Assembly: GCF_014306155.1 (NCBI RefSeq)
Contig: NZ_JACRWH010000004.1
Span: 1 to 64,000 of the forward strand
DNA length: 64,000 nucleotides
Source of the DNA: Holdemanella hominis
Lineage (GTDB): Bacteria > Bacillota_I > Bacilli_A > Erysipelotrichales > Erysipelotrichaceae
Direction: 5' to 3'
Positions within the stretch are counted from its first letter, which is position 1. The number at the start of each line of letters is the position of its first letter. The notes below the pieces were generated by a model, which did not search any database, was not told where the DNA came from, and saw only the letters and a program-made list of their open reading frames with translations. Position numbers and translations under genes: made by a program. This document shows positions 27,655 to 36,800 of this stretch, piece after piece.

Positions 27655-27984
27655 TAGTTTAATTGATATCTACATTCTTGATTATTGACTAAATTCTTTA
27701 GACTTTCCAATGAACAATGCACCATATCATAAGATACTTAATCCGTATAAAAGTCTGCATACGGCGTTACAATGATATTAAAATAGGCTTTTAATATCAA
27801 TAAGTCTCAGTTTTTGATGACATTATAGTTGTGATCAATATGAATGACTTCCTGTTCATTTTCAAAAGAATCAATACCTGCACCACCAATGATTCCATTT
27901 TCAATACCTTCAATCAACACATCTGTATCAATGATCTCTCCACGAGATGTATTGATAATTAATAAACCCTTTTTTATCTGTTTT
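27655..27984 (-). pseudogene. decayed D-lactate dehydrogenase (C-terminal part)
   Basis: On the minus strand one frame reads KKGLLIINTSRGEIIDTD, then VLIEGIENGIIGGAGIDSFE, the 2-hydroxyacid dehydrogenase motif around the NAD-domain Arg (NTSRG) and GxGxDxxE. After an in-frame TGA, another frame continues NIIVTPYADFYTD, stop, SYDMVHCSLESLKNLV, matching the family's TPH-AFYTDEAV-NMV end. The catalytic His is Tyr (TPYAD). The N-terminal two thirds are missing. It cannot be functional. Confidence 0.8.
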
Positions 27985-28024
27985 CACAATTTTTTACACC
28001 TCTTTCTTATGATATACTTCTAGT

Positions 28025-28516
28025 ATGTGTACAAGCTTTCGATATACACCTAAAGTAGCCAAAGCCTTTGGTTTAAAAGAAAAAGACATTCATCCAAGTG
28101 ACAAATGTCTTGTACTTACTCGAAACCAAAAGAAAATGGTGCCATTTGGGTATAAAACTAATAATTTAATCTTAAATGCTAGACAAGAAACTCTCTTAGA
28201 AAAGCCTTTATTTAAAGATTCTTTGCATTGTATTGTGCCTGCAGGAAGTTTTTACGAGTGGGATTTAGGTAAAAATAAAGTGGAATTTTATTGCGAGCAC
28301 ATTCTATATTTTGCAGGACTTCTTGTCGATAATCATCTTGTCATTATTACTACGGATGCCAATGCATATGTAAAACCTGTGCATTCTCGAATGCCAGTCA
28401 TACTTGAAAAAGAAGATATAGATCCTTGGCTAAAGGATATTTCTAAAACCAAGGAAATCTTATCCAAACCAGGCATTGCACTTCAAAAAAAGCAGCTACA
28501 AGAACCACTTTTCTAA
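28025..28516 (+). CDS. SRAP-family protein (YedK/HMCES-like), short form
   Basis: 163 residues against about 200-220 in common members. The catalytic Cys2 (MCTSF), LNARQET, VPAGSFYEW and the His in VHSRMPVIL are all present, so the abasic-site crosslinking active site is complete; only linkers are shortened. These proteins form a thiazolidine link with abasic sites in single-stranded DNA. No Shine-Dalgarno is visible; TATACT ends six bases before the ATG, so the mRNA may be leaderless. Confidence 0.88.
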   Translation: MCTSFRYTPKVAKAFGLKEKDIHPSDKCLVLTRNQKKMVPFGYKTNNLILNARQETLLEKPLFKDSLHCIVPAGSFYEWDLGKNKVEFYCEHILYFAGLLVDNHLVIITTDANAYVKPVHSRMPVILEKEDIDPWLKDISKTKEILSKPGIALQKKQLQEPLF

Positions 28517-28526
28517 AGGAGATCTT

Positions 28527-29768
28527 ATGAATATTACAGAGTTTCAAAAATCTAGATTCGGACTTTTTATCCATTGGGGAATCTATTCCATTCCAGCACG
28601 AGGTGAATGGGTCAGAAGCAACGAAGAAATGAAAGAAGAAGATTATATTCCTTTTGCGAATGAATTTGATCCAGATCTATTTGATCCACACCAATGGGCT
28701 AAATTGGCCAAAGCAGCTGGTATGAAATATGCCGTAATGACTGCCAAGCACCACGATGGATATTGTATGTTTGATACAAAGACTACAGATTGGAAGGCAA
28801 ATCATGATTATGTCAGAGAATTTTTAGATGCATTTAGAGAAGAAGGCTTAAAAGTCGGTCTATATTATTCCCTGCTTGATTGGCATCATTCGGACTATCC
28901 TCACTTTAAAGATCGACATCATCCAGAAAGAAACAATGCAGAATATGATAAACCAATTTGTTTTTCAAACTATTTGAATTATATGTATACTCAAATCAAA
29001 GAATTACTTACAAACTATGGAAAGTTGGATATCATGTGGTTTGACTTTTCTTATGACAACATGACAAAAGATGTATGGGATGCCCATAAAATCGTAACAA
29101 TGGCAAGAACCTACCAGCCAGACATGATCATCGACAATCGTTTAGAAGGAGATGGTGTACATCCTGGAACCATTATGGATGCACATCCTAGTTTTACAGC
29201 CGGTGATTTTACTTCACCTGAACAAATGATTCCTCCTCAAGGTTTACCTGTGCCTTGGGAAGCTTGCATCACTATGAATGAACATTGGGGATATTGCGCT
29301 AAGGACACGAATTATAAATCTGCTAAGCTAATCATCCGTACTCTAGTTGAATGTGTATCCAAGGGTGGAAATATGATTTTGAATGTGGGGCCGGATGCTA
29401 GAGGGCAATTTCCTAAAGAATCTATCCAAGTATTGAATGAAATCAGGGAATGGATGAAACTAAATAAAGCTTCTATTTATAGTTGTACAAAGTGTGAATT
29501 AGAAAAACCAGAATGGGGAAGATACACACAAAAGGGAAATAAAATTTATGCGCATATTCTAGATGAGAGTATTTTTGATATACCTGTTAAAATTCGGAAA
29601 GAAAGAATCCAAGACATAAGAAGATTGTCTGATCATTCTCAAATCAAAATTCAAACGCCTTGGAACGCAGAAAGTTTTCCTGACTATACATTTATCCATA
29701 TTGATTCCAATTCACACCATTGTCCAGATCCAATTGACACGGTGATTGAAATCACATTAAAAGATTAG
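28527..29768 (+). CDS. alpha-L-fucosidase, GH29 family
   Basis: 413 residues. The N-terminus FQKSRFGLFIHWGIYS and AKHHDGYCMFDTKTT are GH29 hallmarks; the nucleophile Asp is in IMWFDFSYDN. There is no signal peptide, so the enzyme acts in the cytoplasm, probably on imported fuco-oligosaccharides. AAAGGAG precedes the ATG at 28527. No transporter or fucose catabolic gene adjoins it. The gene ends 4 bases inside the end of the convergent glycosyltransferase gene. Confidence 0.93.
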   Translation: MNITEFQKSRFGLFIHWGIYSIPARGEWVRSNEEMKEEDYIPFANEFDPDLFDPHQWAKLAKAAGMKYAVMTAKHHDGYCMFDTKTTDWKANHDYVREFLDAFREEGLKVGLYYSLLDWHHSDYPHFKDRHHPERNNAEYDKPICFSNYLNYMYTQIKELLTNYGKLDIMWFDFSYDNMTKDVWDAHKIVTMARTYQPDMIIDNRLEGDGVHPGTIMDAHPSFTAGDFTSPEQMIPPQGLPVPWEACITMNEHWGYCAKDTNYKSAKLIIRTLVECVSKGGNMILNVGPDARGQFPKESIQVLNEIREWMKLNKASIYSCTKCELEKPEWGRYTQKGNKIYAHILDESIFDIPVKIRKERIQDIRRLSDHSQIKIQTPWNAESFPDYTFIHIDSNSHHCPDPIDTVIEITLKD

Positions 29769-30685
29769 CTTAAATTCTTGCTGGTTTCTTTTATTATATA
29801 GATCGGTCTTTGTTTACTTTCCATATAGTCTTTTGTCGTATATTGACCTAAAATGGCCACAAACAACATTTGAAGCCCACTCAAAAACAGAATCAAACAT
29901 ACTAAATGAAACATAGACGTGACATGTACTAACAATCCAAACAAAGTCATTAAAATCGATGAAATCATAATAACGGTTCCTATATTTCCAATCCATACAA
30001 TCGGCGCTGTAGAAAAGGAAAACATACCTTCCATCGCATATGCGAATAGTTTTGAAAAATTCCATTTAGAATTACCTGCAGCTCGTTGTACATTACGGAA
30101 TTCAATCCATTTTGTATCAAATCCTACAAAAGAAAATAATCCTTTCATATAGCGATTGTATTCTTTTAACTCTAGAATCGCATCCACCATTTGTCTTGAC
30201 ATCATCCGAAAATCACCACAACCATCGCTCATATCCATTTTACACATTTTCTGCATCACTTTATAAAAGATATGCGATAAAAAGTTACGAATCTTTCCTT
30301 CACCCGTACGGTCTACTCTTTTTCCGGCACAACAATCGTAGCCTTCTTCACTAACCGCCTTATACATTTCTTTTAATAATACAGGAGGATGCTGCAAATC
30401 AGCATCCATGATCACAACATAATCGCCATTTGATTTCTTTAATCCTGCAAACATAGCGGCTTCTTTACCAAAATTTCTAGAAAAAGAAACAAATTCACAA
30501 TGCTCATCCTTTAAACTCAAAGCTCTTAATATATCTTTTGTGTGATCCTTTGATCCATCATCCACAAACAACAATTCATAGGTAATTCCATCTATTTCAT
30601 TCAATACTTCGCTTGTCTTTTTGTAAAACACGGAAAGAACTTCTTCTTCATTAAAACAAGGAACGACAACACTAATTTTGTTCAT
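29765..30685 (-). CDS. GT2 family polyprenyl-phosphate glycosyltransferase (GtrB/CsbB-like)
   Basis: 306 residues. The GT-A domain starts ISVVVPCFNEEEVLSVF with LLFVDDGSKDHT, RNFGKEAAMFAGL and the metal site DADLQHP. Two membrane helices follow (about 232-295). Such enzymes load a sugar on undecaprenyl phosphate at the inner face. It is coupled with gtrA (14-base overlap) and yfhO, the same trio as in Bacillus and Listeria teichoic acid glycosylation. Confidence 0.92.
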   Translation of the reverse strand: MNKISVVVPCFNEEEVLSVFYKKTSEVLNEIDGITYELLFVDDGSKDHTKDILRALSLKDEHCEFVSFSRNFGKEAAMFAGLKKSNGDYVVIMDADLQHPPVLLKEMYKAVSEEGYDCCAGKRVDRTGEGKIRNFLSHIFYKVMQKMCKMDMSDGCGDFRMMSRQMVDAILELKEYNRYMKGLFSFVGFDTKWIEFRNVQRAAGNSKWNFSKLFAYAMEGMFSFSTAPIVWIGNIGTVIMISSILMTLFGLLVHVTSMFHLVCLILFLSGLQMLFVAILGQYTTKDYMESKQRPIYIIKETSKNLS

Positions 30686-31073
30686 ACAACATTTCCTCCT
30701 TCTTAGAAAATATATGAGATTTACATAAGAAATAATTGACTAAAACAGTAATCACACTGACTAAAATCTTAGATAATAAATTTGAAATATGTACGCCATC
30801 AATACAAATGGCCAATAGTAGATTTTCAACAAGTAATGTCATAAATCGAAGTCCAAAAAACTCGATACACTCTTTTTTCATATCATTACTTGAATGAAAT
30901 ACAACTTTACGGTTTGAAAAATACGCAAAAATAACAGCAACCAACCAAGCTAGACTATTGCTTGTCAGCCAATCGATTCCTATTTTTAAACAAATAAAAT
31001 AAACAATATAATTCACAAGAGTTGTCATAACTCCCACAATTCCATAACTAATAAATTCTTTGACTTTTTCCAT
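30672..31073 (-). CDS. GtrA-family membrane protein (lipid-linked sugar flippase)
   Basis: About 133 residues with four predicted helices (ISYGIVGVMTTLVNYIVYFI, SLAWLVAVIFAYFSNRKVVF and two more). The SNRKVVF motif is typical of GtrA. It is thought to flip the undecaprenyl-phosphate sugar. ATG at 31073 has GGGAGGA upstream; the gene therefore starts 49 bases inside the end of yfhO in another frame. Confidence 0.9.
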   Translation of the reverse strand: MEKVKEFISYGIVGVMTTLVNYIVYFICLKIGIDWLTSNSLAWLVAVIFAYFSNRKVVFHSSNDMKKECIEFFGLRFMTLLVENLLLAICIDGVHISNLLSKILVSVITVLVNYFLCKSHIFSKKEEMLYEQN

Positions 31074-33340
31074 ATCCAAAATCCTCCCATTATAATGAAC
31101 AGAACGCTTATACCAAGTCCTGTATTCTTAAATGGTGCATGAAATTGAATTGTAATTGTATGGCTTCCTTTTTTGATTTGGCATCCCACAAAAGCCTTAT
31201 TCACAATTTCAATATTCTGCTTTTTTCCATCAATATATATTTCATATCCCTTTTCATAAGGATATGAAGTTACAAGATAACCATCTTTAGATGTTGTTAC
31301 TTTCCCCTTAAAAATAGAAGTTGTCTTTAATGGTTTTACTTTAGTCACAACTCGGTCAAACACATTCATATCACATGTATAAACACGAATATTGGATATC
31401 TTATATTTTCCTTTGGATAAAGTAACATCAAATTGTTTTAATTCTTTTTTAGAAAGAATATACGTAAAATGTTTATTCCCATTTGGATACACAGAATGTT
31501 TTTTTGACAATGTATTCTTCATTCCATTTATGGATATCGAAATCTTTTTATCTGTATAATTCTTTACATCAAAATCAATACAGATCAGCTTATTTTTAGT
31601 ATCAAAATCAATGGGTATTGTTTTTTTTTTCCTTTTGTTCTGAATCACAATCGATTGATCTAAATTCTTTATAAGTTTCATCTTTGAGGCATAATCATTA
31701 CTTGTTTCACCATTCACAATCGTGCGATTATAGATGGTATCCAAATTATATGGATAAAAGAGTTTATCAAACTCAGATTCACTCATCGTATCACTTGTGA
31801 AATAGACCATTGGAAATACATTTTTATTCTTTAATAATTTATATTTTCCTTTACTATCTACTTCTTTATATCCATATAAATTAGAGTCTTTACTCAATAC
31901 ATTTTGAATCCCCATCATACTCAAATATAAATAATTCTCACTATCTGTTATGATTGTTCGATTGGATTGGGAAATCGGACTTTTTATAATGTCATAAATG
32001 AAAGTGTTATATAAAGAATTGCTTGTTGACGTATAACTTGATGCCTTCATTTCTTTTGGGTCATAGATACGATTGACACTATAACCCACCTGATCTAAAT
32101 CGGCTGTTCGTTGATTCAAATCGTTTCTTTGCATCAATTTTTGTTTATCCTTAGAATACATTGAATTATAGAGTTTTAAATCTAAGCACTGATTGTAGTT
32201 GAATCCTGTAAAAACAATCATAGGTACAAGGGCATACATCATTAAACATTCTTTTTTATCCATAAAGTAATAGCCAATAAACACAAGTGAAATTAATAAT
32301 CCAAGAAGTGTTGTTTTTGTGCAAAGAAATAAACTAGCTAAAACAAGTAAACTTTTATTCAACTTTCTTTCTTGTAACCAATAGGAAAGGATCATAAGCA
32401 CGAGTGGTAAACATAACACCAATATTTTTGTGCGTGCATATAAAGTTCCATTCAATATATAAGAGAACATCGGGAAAACAAACATTAAAATCAACAGAAT
32501 CGATAGTTTCCTTGTCTTTTTAAATTGAATGCCTTGAAATAGGGCAATCCAGCTAATCACAGTCAACCCACATCCATAGCTATCATAGACAAGTCCTTTT
32601 AGAGTAAAGTTTGGAATTAATAAATCGAATAGGTTGGTTTGTACAACAGATTTATGATTGTTTAAAATCAAATATCCGGTTGGTAGCCATAAAATTGTAG
32701 CCATACCAATACCAATAAGAATCGAAATCAGAATATCTTTTATCATATGGTTTTGATCATAATCATATAAAAGCAGAATCAATATCATGCCTGGCGTATA
32801 GAAATAGTTATGGAAAAGTGCCATAACTACACATAGACTAATCCATTGTCTTTTATTTTTATCGATTAGAATGAATGAAAGAAATAAAAAGGGAAGAATT
32901 TCTATAAACATAATTTGTTGGTGGGACTGAAAGAAGCAATTGGCGCATATGCAACATATGCTTGAAAAGAAACTAATCGAATCTTTGTATCCTTTATTTC
33001 TTAGCCAGTAATAACAAAGTCCTCCTGTAGATGACCATAGAAGTGTTGCATAACCTATAATAAAGAAATGTATTGGAATATTTGGAAATAAATAAGAAAC
33101 TAAAACGTCTGGCCTTAATAGTCCATAATATGAAAAACTAAAGGCATTGGTTTGTCCTTGAAGATTCGCAAAACTATCTGAAAGTAATTGTTGGGTCTGT
33201 CGAAAATAGTCTGCCAAAGATATATGTTGGGATAACCAATCTAACTTTGATCCATACATGGAATATGTGGATACACAGAGTACAAATAAAATGGGTAATA
33301 TAAATAGTATTGTAATGTAAAACGTATCTCTCTTTTTCAT
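31025..33340 (-). CDS. YfhO-family multi-pass glycosyltransferase (GT-C type)
   Basis: About 771 residues: roughly a dozen membrane helices in the first 400 residues, then an extracytoplasmic region and a last helix near the C-terminus (GISVLFIIMGGFWIW). This is the YfhO architecture. With the GT2 and GtrA proteins it should transfer the sugar from the lipid carrier to an envelope polymer such as lipoteichoic acid; the sugar and acceptor are unknown. ATG at 33340 is used; no strong ribosome site is visible, and a TTG five codons upstream is possible. Confidence 0.88.
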   Translation of the reverse strand: MKKRDTFYITILFILPILFVLCVSTYSMYGSKLDWLSQHISLADYFRQTQQLLSDSFANLQGQTNAFSFSYYGLLRPDVLVSYLFPNIPIHFFIIGYATLLWSSTGGLCYYWLRNKGYKDSISFFSSICCICANCFFQSHQQIMFIEILPFLFLSFILIDKNKRQWISLCVVMALFHNYFYTPGMILILLLYDYDQNHMIKDILISILIGIGMATILWLPTGYLILNNHKSVVQTNLFDLLIPNFTLKGLVYDSYGCGLTVISWIALFQGIQFKKTRKLSILLILMFVFPMFSYILNGTLYARTKILVLCLPLVLMILSYWLQERKLNKSLLVLASLFLCTKTTLLGLLISLVFIGYYFMDKKECLMMYALVPMIVFTGFNYNQCLDLKLYNSMYSKDKQKLMQRNDLNQRTADLDQVGYSVNRIYDPKEMKASSYTSTSNSLYNTFIYDIIKSPISQSNRTIITDSENYLYLSMMGIQNVLSKDSNLYGYKEVDSKGKYKLLKNKNVFPMVYFTSDTMSESEFDKLFYPYNLDTIYNRTIVNGETSNDYASKMKLIKNLDQSIVIQNKRKKKTIPIDFDTKNKLICIDFDVKNYTDKKISISINGMKNTLSKKHSVYPNGNKHFTYILSKKELKQFDVTLSKGKYKISNIRVYTCDMNVFDRVVTKVKPLKTTSIFKGKVTTSKDGYLVTSYPYEKGYEIYIDGKKQNIEIVNKAFVGCQIKKGSHTITIQFHAPFKNTGLGISVLFIIMGGFWIWKKSKNLLVMELWEL

Positions 33341-33406
33341 GGCTTTACTATACAAAATAAATCTTAAGTATCGACAAAAGGAAATATTAAACTTTCATAA
33401 ATATAT

Positions 33407-33446
33407 TAAGAAGATTTAAGAAATGCATAAGTAGAGTGTTAAGAAA
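33407..33446. promoter_or_regulatory. TTAAGAA repeats in the yfhO / PIG-L divergent region
   Basis: TTAAGAA occurs at 33407-33413, 33417-33423 and 33440-33446. The first two are 10 bases apart, the geometry of OmpR/PhoB-type half sites. A regulator of that family is encoded two genes downstream. Confidence 0.45.
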
Positions 33447-33470
33447 TGTTTGATAGAATTTTTTTTGGTG

Positions 33471-34127
33471 ATGAAAATGAAAAAGTTATTATTATGCATC
33501 TTAAGTTTAATGCTTTGTCTAAATACATCCGTAATTCATGCCCAAGAGCATGAATCTTTAATGATTGTGGCCCATCCAGATGATGAAACAATTTGGGGTG
33601 GATCTCATTTAATCAATGGAAATTACACGGTTTTATGTATTACGAATGGAAACAATAAAAAGAGAAAAAAAGAATTTATGAAGGTACTGGAGAAGACACA
33701 TTCTAAAGGAATTATTTTATCTTTTCCTGATAAGACAAAGGGTAAGCGTGATAACTGGAAATCTTGTAAAAAGGATATTCAAAGAGAAATCAAAAAGGAA
33801 ATCGATTCTAAGGATTGGGACAAAATTGTAACGCATAATCCAGATGGTGAATATGGGCATATCCATCATAAAAAGATATCTAAGTATGTTACTATGATTT
33901 TAAAAAAAGAAGATAAGACAAATCAGCTTATATATTTTGGTAAGTATGCATCAAAGAAAAACAAGGCTGAATTAAAAAATGAAAAAAAATTATCCAAGAA
34001 AGATTATAAAGGAAAATTGGATGTCATTCAATTGTATTCTTCGCAATCGAAAGTGATGGATCATTTACATCATATGTTGCCTTATGAAAATTGGAAACCC
34101 TATAGTAATTGGGGTAAAATAGAATAA
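33471..34127 (+). CDS. secreted PIG-L family deacetylase-like protein
   Basis: 218 residues. Signal peptide (KKLLLCILSLMLCLNTSVIHA), then SLMIVAHPDDETIWGG with the AHPDDE zinc motif and HNPDGEYGHIHHKKIS with the second His. Family members remove N-acetyl groups from GlcNAc-containing substrates. A secreted form suggests cell-wall or envelope glycan as substrate, which fits the glycosylation genes opposite. Alternative start two codons downstream. It is followed after 18 bases by the response regulator gene. Confidence 0.85.
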   Translation: MKMKKLLLCILSLMLCLNTSVIHAQEHESLMIVAHPDDETIWGGSHLINGNYTVLCITNGNNKKRKKEFMKVLEKTHSKGIILSFPDKTKGKRDNWKSCKKDIQREIKKEIDSKDWDKIVTHNPDGEYGHIHHKKISKYVTMILKKEDKTNQLIYFGKYASKKNKAELKNEKKLSKKDYKGKLDVIQLYSSQSKVMDHLHHMLPYENWKPYSNWGKIE

Positions 34128-34145
34128 AAGAAAGGGGATGTGAAC

Positions 34146-34847
34146 ATGCAGACGCGTATTTTAGTGGCGGATGACAATGCAGAAATCCGTGAAATATTAA
34201 GAATTTTATTAACTGGCGAAGGCTATGAAGTGATTGAAGCCAAAGATGGAAACGAGGTCCTTCAATTGTTTGATTCTTCCATCGATTTAATCGTCCTTGA
34301 TATTATGATGCCGAATATGAATGGTTACCAGACTTGTTTAAAGCTTCGTGAAACAAGCAATGTCCCTATCTTATTTTTAACAGCCAAAGGATTAGATTCG
34401 GATAAGACGCTTGGTTTTTCAAGTGGTGCCGATGACTATTTGGCAAAGCCTTTTTCGTATAGTGAATTAACGGCAAGAGTTAAAGCTTTACTTCGTCGTT
34501 ATCAAGTCTATAAGGGTAAAAAAGAAGAAAGATTACTTGATACAGAAAAGGATTTAAGTATGGATGGTCTTACTTTGCGTTATGCCCAACAAAATGCAGA
34601 GGTCAATGGAAAGGAAGTTGAATTAACGGATATTGAATTTAATATTTTGAGTACGTTGATGAAGAATCCTAAACAAATTTTTTCAGCTGAACAATTGTAT
34701 GAAAAAGCATGGAATGAGCCGTATTATTATTCGGCAAATAATACAATCATGGTTCATATTCGTAATCTTAGAAAGAAAATCGAGAAGGATCCCGCCAATC
34801 CAGTATACATAAAAACAATTTGGGGAAAGGGGTATCGTTTTGAATAA
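34146..34847 (+). CDS. OmpR/PhoB-family response regulator
   Basis: 233 residues. Receiver domain: DDN acidic pair, phosphoacceptor Asp in VLDIMMPNMNGY, FLTAKG, Lys in LAKPFSYSEL. C-terminal winged helix: ELTDIEFNILSTLMKNPKQIFSAEQLYEKAW and NTIMVHIRNLRKKIE. AAGGGG lies before the ATG at 34146. It overlaps the kinase gene by 8 bases. TTAAGAA repeats upstream of the PIG-L gene are a candidate target. Confidence 0.94.
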   Translation: MQTRILVADDNAEIREILRILLTGEGYEVIEAKDGNEVLQLFDSSIDLIVLDIMMPNMNGYQTCLKLRETSNVPILFLTAKGLDSDKTLGFSSGADDYLAKPFSYSELTARVKALLRRYQVYKGKKEERLLDTEKDLSMDGLTLRYAQQNAEVNGKEVELTDIEFNILSTLMKNPKQIFSAEQLYEKAWNEPYYYSANNTIMVHIRNLRKKIEKDPANPVYIKTIWGKGYRFE

Positions 34848-36669
34848 AAAAATAACGAGACTGTATCTTTCCCTTCTTGTTTTTTTATTGAGTTTTTTCG
34901 CAATATATTCTCAAAGATTTGTCGTATACGATTATTTAAATACTCATTATGAGTATTCTGATACTTTATCTAAAGAAAAAATAAAAGAGGCGAAGGCTTA
35001 TTTAGATGAACAAGAACAAGTGGATTTTATGAACCACACTCAAATTCGTAAAGATTTAAATCAATTATTAAAAAAGGGAAGTTATCAAGTCATTTTATAT
35101 AAAACAAAATCAAATAAACCAGATGATAAAGTCATCGATTCTATACTTTCGTTTTGTGGCCGTACTCCTTTAAAAAATGCACAAAAGTATAATATTTTTA
35201 TAAAGAGTTCAAGTAAAATGAGTTGTATTGAGTGGTATCCATCTTTCACGAATTATTATCATTCTTATCGTATTTTCAACTGTATTTTAAGTCTTATTAT
35301 AACAATTCTTTTTTATTTACTTTTAAAAAATCTTAAACCACTCCGTTCAAAGAAAAACGTCTTCTATTCCTTATCCAGTCGTATGATGTTCTCTTTTCTT
35401 TGTGCAACATTGTTGGTATTAACTTCTTTTTCATTTCTATATTTAAATCGCAGTGCTGTCTTTGAGTTTTTAATGGATACTTTTTATCAATCGGAAGATT
35501 ATTCTTCTTATGTAAAGAAATTAGAAAAACAACTCCAAAATTTTGATCTAACGAAGGAAAATAAAAAAGCCATCAATCATATATTAAAAGAAAATGCACT
35601 CAATCATGCGTATGTAGAATTATATGATCAGGATGGAATCTATTTTACGGACAAATCTCCATTAAGCAGTAATAATTTATTGTTGTTATATAGTTTTGAT
35701 GATTTGGATGTCTTGGAGGCCCCGTTGTATTATGATTATCCAATACATTTTAAAAACCAAGCCGTTTATTTATATATTACTTCATTTCCTATGATTCCAT
35801 TCCAAATTCCTTATATTATTCTTTCACTTTTGATTTCTTTCTCTTTCTATTTGATCATCCTACAAAGCTTCATCCGTAAACGAATTCAGTCCATTCAAAA
35901 TTTACAGGAAGATGTGTTTACTTTAGCAATTGGAGATTGGAATCATGAAATCAAAGTAAGTGATAAAGATGAGATTGGACGTTTAGCCCAGGACTTGAAT
36001 CAAATGCGCATTGCCTTTCTACAAACAATGGACAATGAACAACAGGCTCGTGTTGTGAATAAAGAATTAATTTCTTCTTTATCCCATGATTTAAGAACTC
36101 CACTAACAACATTAAAGGGATACCTTGAAATCATGAATTTAAAAAAGGACGATATTAAATTTCGTGATCAATATCTTCAAAAATGTTTAGATAAGGTTGA
36201 AGAAATCACATATCTTTCCAATAAAATGTTTGAGTATTCTCTTGTCTTTTCAACAGAATATAATTCGGATTTATCGAATATTCCTGTTCAAAAGTGCATC
36301 GATACATTGGTAGATCATATTCAGTATTTAAGAGAAATGGATCTTCATATTTTATATGAACCTCTACAAACTTCTCTATCTATGGATGCGAATTTTGCGA
36401 TAATTCAAAGAATATTAAATAATGTATTCTCGAATATTCAAAAATATTGTGATCCTTGGAAAGATATAGTGATTCAAACAATGATTGAAGAAGACCAATT
36501 AAAAATGAGTTTTACGAATTCAATCAATCATCATTTGGATAAAGTCGAAAGTAATGGAATTGGTTTGAAGAGTGTTAAAAAAATGATAAAAATCCATCAT
36601 GGTACTTTCTATCAAGACGAAACAAATGATTTATTTACTATTATATTAACTTTCCCTATTCATCAGTAA
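34840..36669 (+). CDS. sensor histidine kinase
   Basis: 609 residues, starting at TTG (34840) with AAAGGGG upstream and no early ATG. Membrane helices at about 7-25, 145-163, 185-205 and 323-345 bracket two extracytoplasmic parts. HAMP-like linker, H-box SSLSHDLRTPLTTLKGYLE, N-box NNVFSNIQKYC and G-box SNGIGLKSVKKM follow. Two extracytoplasmic sensing segments are more than usual for the class. Partner is the regulator just upstream. Confidence 0.92.
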   Translation: MNKKITRLYLSLLVFLLSFFAIYSQRFVVYDYLNTHYEYSDTLSKEKIKEAKAYLDEQEQVDFMNHTQIRKDLNQLLKKGSYQVILYKTKSNKPDDKVIDSILSFCGRTPLKNAQKYNIFIKSSSKMSCIEWYPSFTNYYHSYRIFNCILSLIITILFYLLLKNLKPLRSKKNVFYSLSSRMMFSFLCATLLVLTSFSFLYLNRSAVFEFLMDTFYQSEDYSSYVKKLEKQLQNFDLTKENKKAINHILKENALNHAYVELYDQDGIYFTDKSPLSSNNLLLLYSFDDLDVLEAPLYYDYPIHFKNQAVYLYITSFPMIPFQIPYIILSLLISFSFYLIILQSFIRKRIQSIQNLQEDVFTLAIGDWNHEIKVSDKDEIGRLAQDLNQMRIAFLQTMDNEQQARVVNKELISSLSHDLRTPLTTLKGYLEIMNLKKDDIKFRDQYLQKCLDKVEEITYLSNKMFEYSLVFSTEYNSDLSNIPVQKCIDTLVDHIQYLREMDLHILYEPLQTSLSMDANFAIIQRILNNVFSNIQKYCDPWKDIVIQTMIEEDQLKMSFTNSINHHLDKVESNGIGLKSVKKMIKIHHGTFYQDETNDLFTIILTFPIHQ

Positions 36670-36694
36670 GAGTGAATCTTACTGATTTTTTATT
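36664..36694 (+). terminator. terminator of the two-component operon
   Basis: CAGTAAGA/TCTTACTG stem followed by ATTTTTTATT. Confidence 0.85.
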
Positions 36695-36800
36695 ACAAAA
36701 TCAAAAAAATTATGGTATTATTAGCGTTCGCTTTTTGGTACATATTGGAAACATCTTTGATTGAACAACACAAAAAGTTTTATTCAGGAGGAGAAAATAT

